DNA of 5,345 nt from an uncultured Eubacteriales bacterium. GTDB lineage: Bacteria; Bacillota; Clostridia; Lachnospirales; Lachnospiraceae. The stretch spans positions 1 through 5,345 of the forward strand of contig OMSZ01000277.1 in the NCBI GenBank assembly GCA_900313855.1. The letters are read 5' to 3'. Position numbers and translations under genes: made by a program. Below are positions 1-5,151 of this stretch, piece by piece. Below the pieces are notes generated by a model that saw only the letters and a program-made list of their open reading frames with translations, did not search any database and was not told the origin of the DNA. Each line of letters opens with the position of its first letter. Positions within the stretch are counted from its first letter, which is position 1.

Positions 1-127
1 AGCTGATTCAGTCTGTCTTCACGGAGATGGGATTAAGGCTGTTGAGTTTGCAAAGAAAATAAATGCCGCACTTAATTCAGAGGGCATATCCATATTACCA
101 ATTGGCACCGTAATAAAGGAGGCGTAG
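1..127 (+). CDS. pxpA: LamB/YcsF family protein, 5-oxoprolinase subunit A-like (3' end only)
   Basis: The reading frame is open from position 2 to a TAG at 125-127 and gives the last 41 residues of a protein whose start lies outside the window. The segment reads ADSVCLHGDG, then IKAVEFAKKINAALNSEGI, then a short tail ending IKEA. An HGD motif followed by an A-V-E-x-A-x-x-[IV]-xx-AL-xx-xGI helix is the usual C-terminus of LamB/YcsF proteins. In characterised bacteria this family is subunit A of the ATP-dependent PxpABC 5-oxoprolinase, which hydrolyses 5-oxoproline (pyroglutamate) to glutamate in the cytoplasm. Subunits B and C are not in the window and could lie upstream. The last codons overlap the ribosome binding site of the next gene, so the two are probably translationally coupled. 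The family call rests on a short segment, but the match is characteristic. Confidence 0.82.
   Translation, partial: ADSVCLHGDGIKAVEFAKKINAALNSEGISILPIGTVIKEA
115..122 (+). promoter_or_regulatory. Ribosome binding site inside the end of pxpA
   Basis: AAAGGAGG lies 9 bases before the ATG at 132 and sits within the last codons of the upstream LamB/YcsF gene. It is a near-perfect Shine-Dalgarno sequence. Its position supports the 132 start and suggests that translation of the two genes is coupled. Confidence 0.85.
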
Positions 128-131
128 TTAT

Positions 132-1028
132 ATGGCTAATGAGAATTCAAAAATAAAGAACAGTGATCAGGTAAAGGATAAGCAGGAAACAATTGAGGAT
201 ATTATACTGCGTCATTCTGAAAGAGGAATGCCGGATATAAGGTTTTATCTTTCATCTGACTATTGTACAAAGGCGGCAAGAGAGATTCTTTCATGGGAAA
301 AAGGCAATGTTTTCCTTACTACGGGTTTTTATGTCAAAGGTTATGCTGAAACCGATGGTCCGGTAGGAACAGTTGCTCTTTCAAAGGCACTTTCAAAGCT
401 TGGATTTAATCCGGTCATAATAACCGATGAATTCTGTAAGGGCTTTTTTGAGATAGAGGATATAGAAACTGTTTATTTAGATATCGATAATAAAGGCGAT
501 GATATTGATCATCTTGTTAAAAAATATGATCCGAAGGGTTTGATCTCAATCGAGAGATGTGGACGCAACAGACACGGGTTTTATGCGAATATGAAGGGTG
601 AGGACATCGGAGCGTTTACGGCTCCTATTGATGAGATGTTTATAAGGTACAGAGGACTTATACCGACAATAGGTGTTGGTGATGGCGGCAATGAAATAGG
701 AATGGGAAAGATTGCAGGACCTATTTTAAGAAAGCTATCGCTTGAACCATGTGTCATTCCTGCTGATATTTTTGTTATAGCATCAGTTTCTAACTGGGGG
801 GCATATGGAATAATAGCTGCACTTGCTAAGCTCAGTAATATGAAACTGGTTCCCGGTTTGGACTTTGTGGAGACATATATAAAGAAAACCGTAAAGCTTG
901 GAAGCGTTGATGGTGTTACCGGCTGGAACAGTGTAAGCGTTGACGGTAAAAATATGAAAACAGAATATGAAATTCTCCACGCGCTAAGAAAACTGGAACG
1001 AAGCTATATTCAAAACAATTGTGCATAG
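132..1028 (+). CDS. DUF4392 protein, D-glutamate cyclase C-terminal domain family
   Basis: This 298-residue cytoplasmic protein belongs to the DUF4392 family, known from the C-terminal part of D-glutamate cyclase (vertebrate DGLUCY), which converts D-glutamate to 5-oxo-D-proline. Visible family motifs are TTGF (63-66), ETDGPVGTVAL (73-83), ITDE (97-100), ERCGRNRHGFYANMKG (141-156), the glycine-rich GVGDGGNEIGMG (181-192), SNWGAYG (220-226) and DGVTG (260-264). The first 20 or so residues are charged, lysine-rich and unlike a signal peptide; they look like a disordered extension. In DGLUCY a DUF1445 domain precedes DUF4392. Here the protein carries only the DUF4392 part, so a DUF1445 partner may be encoded elsewhere. 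It starts 4 bases after the 5-oxoprolinase-like gene and is followed 48 bases later by a D-amino acid aminotransferase-like gene, which fits a role in D-glutamate/5-oxoproline chemistry. The family call is firm; the exact reaction is inferred from the family and the neighbours. Confidence 0.88.
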   Translation: MANENSKIKNSDQVKDKQETIEDIILRHSERGMPDIRFYLSSDYCTKAAREILSWEKGNVFLTTGFYVKGYAETDGPVGTVALSKALSKLGFNPVIITDEFCKGFFEIEDIETVYLDIDNKGDDIDHLVKKYDPKGLISIERCGRNRHGFYANMKGEDIGAFTAPIDEMFIRYRGLIPTIGVGDGGNEIGMGKIAGPILRKLSLEPCVIPADIFVIASVSNWGAYGIIAALAKLSNMKLVPGLDFVETYIKKTVKLGSVDGVTGWNSVSVDGKNMKTEYEILHALRKLERSYIQNNCA

Positions 1029-1060
1029 AAGTTATGCTGATTGATAAAATTATTAAGAAT

Positions 1061-1066
1061 GGGAGG
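1061..1066 (+). promoter_or_regulatory. Ribosome binding site that decides the aminotransferase start
   Basis: GGGAGG lies 10 bases upstream of the ATG at 1077. The frame is open further upstream to a TTG at 1041 and an ATG at 1059, but neither has a comparable site in front of it. The residues they would add (a leucine/isoleucine-rich stretch) precede the MKTLGYYNGK start expected for this family. The binding site therefore favours 1077. Confidence 0.75.
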
Positions 1067-1076
1067 CTTGATTATT

Positions 1077-1916
1077 ATGAAAACATTAGGCTATTACAAT
1101 GGAAAATTTGATGAACTTGATAAGATGATGGTACCGTTTAATGACAGAGTATGTTTTTTTGGAGATGGTGTATATGATGCCGGTCCGTCAAGACATTACA
1201 ATCTGTTTGCAATTGATGAACATATAGATCGTTTTTATAATTCCGCGGCTCTTATGGATATCGAAATTCCATGTTCAAAGGCTGATCTTAAGGACATACT
1301 GAATGAACTCGTGAAAAAGATGGATACAGGCGAAAACTTCGTTTATTGGGCTTGTTCGAGGGGAACCGGAATAAGAAATCATGTATACGAAAAGGGTCCG
1401 GGTAATCTGTGGGTAATGATAAAACCTGAGGTGATAAATGATTGTAAAAAGCCTATTAAATGTGTTACCGCTGAAGATAAAAGATTTTATTATTGTAATT
1501 GTAAGACATTAAATCTTTTGCCGTCAGTTTTGTATGCTGAGAAGGCATATAACATGGGTGCCGATGAGACGATTCTTTACAGACATGACGGAAGGATTAC
1601 AGAATGTGCCCATTGCAACTGTCATATTATAAAAGATGGAATTGTTCATACTGCTCCGACAGATGACATGATCCTTCCCGGAATTGCAAGAGCGCATTTA
1701 ATAAGAATGTGTAAAAAGTTAGGAATAGGTGTAGCAGAAACTCCTTACTATCTTGATGATCTTTATGAAGCAGATGAGATTATTATTACATCATCCTCAA
1801 ATGTATGTATGTATGTTAATGAGCTTAACGGAAAGCCGTTTGGCGGAAAGGATCAGAATACTTTATTTACTCTTCGTGATGCTTTATACAAAGAAATATG
1901 TGATGAGACAGAATGA
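1077..1916 (+). CDS. Class IV PLP aminotransferase, D-amino acid aminotransferase-like
   Basis: From the ATG at 1077 this is a 279-residue protein, close to the usual length of D-amino acid aminotransferases (about 280). Such enzymes use PLP to move the amino group between D-amino acids and 2-oxo acids, typically D-alanine plus 2-oxoglutarate to pyruvate plus D-glutamate. Key points, by analogy with the Bacillus enzyme: FGDGVYD (28-34) with Y33; EHIDR (48-52) with the arginine near the cofactor phosphate; SRGTGIRNH (94-102), where R100 and H102 match the R-x-H pair that binds the substrate carboxylate; CKTLNLL (142-148) with K143 as the PLP lysine; ITE (174-176) with E176 near the pyridine nitrogen; and ITSSSN (237-242). 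The R-x-H pair argues against branched-chain aminotransferase or aminodeoxychorismate lyase. The protein is unusually rich in cysteine, with C140 and C142 beside the PLP lysine and C177, C180 and C182 after E176. It follows the DUF4392 gene and precedes the PucR regulator by 24 bases. The in-vivo substrate is not known. Confidence 0.87.
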   Translation: MKTLGYYNGKFDELDKMMVPFNDRVCFFGDGVYDAGPSRHYNLFAIDEHIDRFYNSAALMDIEIPCSKADLKDILNELVKKMDTGENFVYWACSRGTGIRNHVYEKGPGNLWVMIKPEVINDCKKPIKCVTAEDKRFYYCNCKTLNLLPSVLYAEKAYNMGADETILYRHDGRITECAHCNCHIIKDGIVHTAPTDDMILPGIARAHLIRMCKKLGIGVAETPYYLDDLYEADEIIITSSSNVCMYVNELNGKPFGGKDQNTLFTLRDALYKEICDETE

Positions 1917-1940
1917 TAACAATAAGAGAGGTAATGATAT

Positions 1941-3101
1941 ATGGCACTTACCGTAAACAACCTTTATAAAGAATCAGCAAAATATAATATAAAACTTCAT
2001 GCGGGTGAGTGTGGACTGACTAATATTGTTAGCTGGATACATGTTGTTGAAACTATTGAGGGGGCACGTTTTCTGCATGGCAATGAGATTGTTATTACTG
2101 AAGGTGCAATCTGCAGAACGGCTGATGATCTTATGGAATATGTAACGGTTGTTCATGCACATAATGCAGGTGCTGTTATTTTTAATACAGGAAAGTTCAT
2201 TACCCATATCCCTGATTGCGTGATAACCTTTTGTAACGAGAATAATCTGCCGCTGTTTTCTGTTCCATGGGAGGTTCCTCTTGTTGATCTTACTTCGGAT
2301 TTTTGTAAGAGGATAATAGACCATATGTCAAGGGAGGACAGCATAGTAACAATATTAAAAAATCTTATCTTTCATATTGGAGACAGGCAGTCTCTTATTC
2401 ATCAGATGGAGAGATTCGGCTATATGCATGATTGTGTTATGACATTTTTCTGTATATCATTAGAGCTTGAAAAAACAAGCTCCGAGTTTGTAAATGAGAG
2501 CAGAAGACTTAAGAATATTACTGAACAAGCTTCAAAAAGTATTAAGGATAAATATATTTCATTTGAATATCAGGATAAACGGATTGTTGCTTTGGTTGAT
2601 TACAGTCAGGAGGAGCTTGAAAGATATACGGACATGATCTTTAAGAGTATATCAGCTATAAAGCTTGTTCCATATGTCTATATAGGTATCAGTGATAATA
2701 TAAAGAGTCTTGAATTGCAGGATGACAATTTCATGCGGGCTTATGCTGCCTGCCAGATAGCGATAAAGAGAGATGAGAAGGTGCTGCGGTATCAGGAGCT
2801 TGGTCTTTATAAAATTTTAGTAAATGTAAAAAGTAATGCTGTACTGTCTGAAATGTATCAGAGCATAATGGGAAAGCTGGCCGAGCATGACAGAGAGAAC
2901 AAAACAGATTATTGTGCATTTGTTGAAAAATATCTGGAGTGTGACGGTAATACAAAGAAAGTTAGTCAGGAATTATTTATTCATAGGAATACTGTAAATA
3001 ATTATATTAAAAGAATTGAAGAAATTCTTGATATGGATATTTCCACATGGGAAAACAGGGCTGTTTTATATACGGCATACTGTATAAGAAATATTTTGTA
3101 A
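1941..3101 (+). CDS. PucR-family transcriptional regulator
   Basis: This 386-residue protein has the standard PucR-family layout. Residues 1 to about 125 form the N-terminal PucR (purine catabolism regulatory protein-like) domain: the L-x-G-x-x-G-type turn is replaced by HAGECGLTNIVSWIHVVE (20-37), followed by the ELLIT-like stretch GNEIVITEGA (48-57) and the FSVPWEVPLVDLT segment (106-118). Residues about 160-290 match the CdaR GGDEF-like middle region, ending in the RAYAACQIA helix (266-274) and RYQELGLYKIL (283-293). Residues about 328-386 are the C-terminal PucR helix-turn-helix, with NTKKVSQELFIHRNTVNNYI at 337-356. The ATG at 1941 has AGAGAGG 9 bases before it. The family contains regulators of purine, amino acid and amine catabolism, often controlling neighbouring genes. 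Here it is the last gene of the run, so it probably controls its own operon. The effector cannot be read from the sequence. Confidence 0.9.
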   Translation: MALTVNNLYKESAKYNIKLHAGECGLTNIVSWIHVVETIEGARFLHGNEIVITEGAICRTADDLMEYVTVVHAHNAGAVIFNTGKFITHIPDCVITFCNENNLPLFSVPWEVPLVDLTSDFCKRIIDHMSREDSIVTILKNLIFHIGDRQSLIHQMERFGYMHDCVMTFFCISLELEKTSSEFVNESRRLKNITEQASKSIKDKYISFEYQDKRIVALVDYSQEELERYTDMIFKSISAIKLVPYVYIGISDNIKSLELQDDNFMRAYAACQIAIKRDEKVLRYQELGLYKILVNVKSNAVLSEMYQSIMGKLAEHDRENKTDYCAFVEKYLECDGNTKKVSQELFIHRNTVNNYIKRIEEILDMDISTWENRAVLYTAYCIRNIL

Positions 3102-3117
3102 TTGTGCAGCTGCACAA
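3102..3117. promoter_or_regulatory. Perfect 16-bp palindrome, candidate operator
   Basis: TTGTGCAGCTGCACAA is an exact palindrome that begins at the first base after the PucR stop codon. As RNA it could fold into only a 6-bp stem with an AGCT loop, and no T-run follows, so it is a poor terminator. Exact two-fold symmetry just outside a regulator gene suits a dimeric DNA-binding protein. The inner hexamer TGCACA occurs a third time at 3169-3174. Its link to the PucR protein is inference. Confidence 0.4.
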
Positions 3118-3127
3118 GATTTAATGT

Positions 3128-3179
3128 TTGATGTGTTATTGCATATTTGAATTGATGATGATAATATTTGCACATCAAT
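3128..3179. repeat. Nested inverted repeats in the regulator/dehydrogenase gap
   Basis: TTGATGTG at 3128-3135 is the exact reverse complement of CACATCAA at 3171-3178. ATTGATG at 3151-3157 is the exact reverse complement of CATCAAT at 3173-3179. The two left arms thus compete for one right arm. This could allow alternative RNA folds just before the terminator, or be paired protein sites. The arms are short and the region AT-rich, so chance is possible. Confidence 0.3.
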
Positions 3180-3190
3180 AATAAAGCAAG

Positions 3191-3234
3191 GGCAAAGGAG
3201 TCAATGAGAAGTGACGTCTTTGCCTTTTTATTTT
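3191..3234 (+). terminator. Intrinsic terminator after the PucR gene
   Basis: GGCAAAG at 3191-3197 pairs perfectly with CTTTGCC at 3218-3224. An inner GTC/GAC pair (3200-3202 with 3213-3215) adds three more base pairs across a small internal loop, leaving a 10-base loop. The stem is followed directly by TTTTTATTTT at 3225-3234, the U-tract expected of an intrinsic terminator. It should end the upstream run of genes and separate it from the alcohol dehydrogenase gene. Confidence 0.85.
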
Positions 3235-3276
3235 GATTATTTAATGACAAACATATTATTGATCGGAGGTGGATAA

Positions 3277-4374
3277 ATGATATTTCAGGTTTTAATGCCT
3301 GCCAAAACAATAATAGGCGAAGGGGCAATTGAAAAGGCAGGGAAAACAATAAAAGAGCTTGGAGGTAACGCACTTATCATTTCCGGAAAAATAGTTGAGA
3401 AAAACGGTATTATTGATAAGCTGAAAGCAGTTCTTGATAAAGAAGGTATCAGTTATTCGGTTTTTACCGATATTGTCGGAGAGCCTGATGATCAGATGAT
3501 CGGTAGTGCTAAACATTTATATGATAGTAAAAAGTGTGACATGGTAATTGGAATAGGTGGAGGAAGTCCACAGGATTCAGCAAAGGCAGTATCGGCACAA
3601 TCGGGTTATCCACCGATAGTATTGATTCCGACAACAGCCGGTTCGGGGTCGGAGGCGACAAAATTCTATTGTGTTACCGAGACTGCAACAAATACCAAGA
3701 AACTTATTACTGATGAAATGGTAATACCAAAACTTGCTGTGATCGATCCGTTATTAGGAGTTACTGCACCAAAACGCGTTACAGCGGCAACAGGTATGGA
3801 CGCACTGACACATGCTGTGGAGGCTTATACATCCAAAAAGGCAACACCATATACGGATATGTTTGCAATATCTGCAATAAAGAGAGTATTTGATCATCTT
3901 CCAAGAGCTTATAAGTCAGGCGATGATATAGAGGCAAGAACGCAGATGGCTTATGCAGCCTACGAGGCAGGAATATGTATTAATAATGCAAGTGTAACTT
4001 TAGTACATGGAATGAGCAGACCTATTGGAGCACTTTTTCATGTACCGCATGGGATATCAAATGCCATGTTGATTGAAACCTGTCTGTCTTTTGCAAAAGA
4101 GGGTTGTGTTGAAAGGTTTGCCCAGATAGGAAGACTTTTAGGAGCGCAAGGAAGTGTAACTGAATGCGCAGATGCGTTTTTTGTATATCTAAAGGAGCTT
4201 TTATCAGAACTGGAAATACCTACACTTTCAGAATATGGCATAGACAGGGAGATATATAACAACAATATTGATAAGATGGCAAAGGCAGCAATTGAGAGTG
4301 GCAGCCCGGGTAATACAATACGGGAGATTAGCGAAAAAGATATTGTAGCGTTATATAAACAGTTATTGAAGTAA
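3277..4374 (+). CDS. Iron-containing alcohol dehydrogenase (group III)
   Basis: This 365-residue cytoplasmic enzyme belongs to the iron-dependent alcohol dehydrogenase family, which interconverts alcohols and aldehydes or ketones with NAD(P). The N-terminal nucleotide-binding domain carries IGIGGGSPQDSAKA (91-104) and PTTAGSGSEATKF (118-130). The metal site can be traced: D175 and H179 in GMDALTHAVEAY (173-184), H244 in LVHGMSRP (242-249) and H258 in VPHG (256-259). The spacings of 4, 65 and 14 residues between these ligands are close to those of E. coli FucO. The length is slightly below the usual 380-390. The start at 3277 has GGAGGT 6 bases before it. A terminator lies upstream and a strong hairpin downstream, so it may be its own transcription unit, but I could not identify a convincing promoter. 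Substrate cannot be assigned from sequence; lactaldehyde, 1,3-propanediol, butanol and other dehydrogenases share these motifs. Whether it works with the upstream amino acid genes is unknown. Confidence 0.92.
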   Translation: MIFQVLMPAKTIIGEGAIEKAGKTIKELGGNALIISGKIVEKNGIIDKLKAVLDKEGISYSVFTDIVGEPDDQMIGSAKHLYDSKKCDMVIGIGGGSPQDSAKAVSAQSGYPPIVLIPTTAGSGSEATKFYCVTETATNTKKLITDEMVIPKLAVIDPLLGVTAPKRVTAATGMDALTHAVEAYTSKKATPYTDMFAISAIKRVFDHLPRAYKSGDDIEARTQMAYAAYEAGICINNASVTLVHGMSRPIGALFHVPHGISNAMLIETCLSFAKEGCVERFAQIGRLLGAQGSVTECADAFFVYLKELLSELEIPTLSEYGIDREIYNNNIDKMAKAAIESGSPGNTIREISEKDIVALYKQLLK

Positions 4375-4393
4375 TTAATAAACTATACAAAGC

Positions 4394-4435
4394 AAAGGGG
4401 CTTTTTCTTTAAAGTGATAAAGAAAGAGCCCCTTT
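4394..4435. terminator. Long hairpin after the alcohol dehydrogenase gene, probable terminator
   Basis: The 18 bases at 4394-4411 pair with 4418-4435 around a 6-base loop. Every pair is Watson-Crick except one T-G wobble. The base of the stem is AAAGGGGC with GCCCCTTT. Only TTT at the end of the right arm resembles a U-tract, and the next bases are AATGAATT, so termination efficiency is uncertain. The hairpin may instead, or also, protect or process an mRNA that continues into the next gene, whose ribosome binding site begins 12 bases later. Confidence 0.6.
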
Positions 4436-4446
4436 AATGAATTACC

Positions 4447-4452
4447 GGAGGT
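4447..4452 (+). promoter_or_regulatory. Ribosome binding site that decides the kinase-like gene start
   Basis: GGAGGT lies 7 bases before the ATG at 4460. A GTG at 4451 is in the same frame but overlaps this site and so could not use it. The ATG at 4460 is therefore the better start. The same CGGAGGTGG string precedes the alcohol dehydrogenase gene. Confidence 0.8.
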
Positions 4453-4459
4453 GGTCAGT

Positions 4460-5077
4460 ATGCAGGGATATGTAATAACCATTGCCAGAGGCTTTGGCAG
4501 CGGGGGAAAGGAAATAGGAGTCAAGCTTGGACAACGACTTGGCATTCCCTGTTACGAACAACAGATTTTAAAAATGGCCTCAGAGCATAGCGGTATTAAT
4601 GAAGCATTATTTAATATGGCTGATGAGAAACTTGGTAAAGGAGGATTATTAAGAGGACTACCATTTGATTATGTAGTTGAACCCTCTGATAAGAGATTTA
4701 CATCGAACAATAATCTATTCAATATTCAAAGTGAGATCATCAAAAAGCTTGCGAGTGAGATGTCATTTATCGTAATCGGAAAATGTGCAGATTATGTTCT
4801 TAAGGATTTTTGTAATGTTGCAAGCTTTTACATTGAGGCGCCGCGGGCTGATTGTGTAGCTTCGATAGTTAAGAAGCTTGGAGTTACTGAACAAGAGGCT
4901 CATAGACTTATTGAAAAGACAGATAAATATCGTGCAGACTACTATAAGTACTATACAAACGGTAATTACTGGACCAATCCGGTTAATTACGATATGACGC
5001 TTAATAGTTCCAGAGTAGGACGAGACCGATGTGTAGATGTCATAGAAAATTATGTTAAGGTGAAATTCGGTTTATAG
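4460..5077 (+). CDS. Cytidylate kinase-like family protein
   Basis: From the ATG at 4460 this is a 205-residue protein of the cytidylate kinase-like family common in Clostridia. The N-terminus ITIARGFGSGGKEIG (6-20) is a P-loop-type nucleotide-binding segment, followed by KLGIPCYEQQIL-like spacing (LGIPCYEQQIL, 27-37). Further family features are FIVIGKCADYVL (103-114), IEAPRADCVASI (125-136), the EEA-like TEQEAHRLIEKTDKYRADYYKYYT run (143-166) and NYDMTLNSS (176-184). In many relatives the first of the middle motifs reads GRCADY; here the arginine is lysine (K108). These proteins resemble CMP kinases, but their true substrate is generally not established, and many genomes carrying them also have a standard Cmk. 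The gene lies between a hairpin and a lipoprotein gene 74 bases downstream, and no promoter was recognised. The family call is firm; function is uncertain. Confidence 0.85.
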   Translation: MQGYVITIARGFGSGGKEIGVKLGQRLGIPCYEQQILKMASEHSGINEALFNMADEKLGKGGLLRGLPFDYVVEPSDKRFTSNNNLFNIQSEIIKKLASEMSFIVIGKCADYVLKDFCNVASFYIEAPRADCVASIVKKLGVTEQEAHRLIEKTDKYRADYYKYYTNGNYWTNPVNYDMTLNSSRVGRDRCVDVIENYVKVKFGL

Positions 5078-5111
5078 AAAACCGGTTCACATATATTTAT
5101 CATGATGATAA
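5068..5111. other. Two small hairpins between the kinase-like gene and the lipoprotein gene
   Basis: CGGTTT at 5068-5073 pairs with AAACCG at 5079-5084 around a 5-base loop that includes the kinase stop codon. TTATCA at 5097-5102 pairs with TGATAA at 5106-5111 around a 3-base loop. Neither is followed by a T-run, so neither is a clear terminator. They may be weak pause or stability elements, or chance in AT-rich DNA. Confidence 0.25.
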
Positions 5112-5136
5112 GCATCAGGGTAAGAGTATTTAGAAT

Positions 5137-5143
5137 AAGGAGG
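5137..5143 (+). promoter_or_regulatory. Ribosome binding site of the lipoprotein gene
   Basis: AAGGAGG lies 8 bases before the ATG at 5152. It is a strong Shine-Dalgarno sequence and fixes the start of the partial gene at the right edge. Confidence 0.85.
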
Positions 5144-5151
5144 AATTGATT

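Noticed and set aside
783..980. Minus-strand open frame within the DUF4392 gene
   Set aside because: It is fully inside a well-supported plus-strand gene, has no good ribosome binding site and resembles no family I know.
1041..1076. Longer aminotransferase start at the TTG (1041) or the ATG at 1059
   Set aside because: The GGGAGG at 1061-1066 is placed for the ATG at 1077, and the family normally begins near that methionine.
1077..1916. Branched-chain aminotransferase or aminodeoxychorismate lyase as the product
   Set aside because: The R-x-H pair after RGTG, the FGDGVY tyrosine and the KTLNLL lysine motif all match D-amino acid aminotransferase better.
1753..1956. Plus-strand open frame overlapping the end of the aminotransferase and the start of the regulator
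   Set aside because: It is in another frame across two clear genes and its translation shows no family features.
3160..3165. GATAAT as a -10 promoter element
   Set aside because: No convincing -35 element lies at 16-18 bases upstream, and a transcript starting there would run straight into the terminator. It cannot be excluded, but it is not supported.
3233..3259. TTGATT with TATTAT as the alcohol dehydrogenase promoter
   Set aside because: The spacing is only 15 bases, the first element overlaps the terminator T-run and both elements are imperfect, so it is too weak to annotate.
3002..3373. Minus-strand open frame of 123 codons across the regulator/dehydrogenase gap
   Set aside because: It overlaps two real genes at its ends, crosses the plus-strand terminator and has a low-complexity, leucine-rich translation with no recognisable motifs.
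4451..4459. GTG start for the cytidylate-kinase-like gene
   Set aside because: The GTG lies within the ribosome binding site used by the ATG at 4460.
5131..5136. TAGAAT as a -10 element for the lipoprotein gene
   Set aside because: Transcription would begin at about the ribosome binding site, and there is no matching -35 element.
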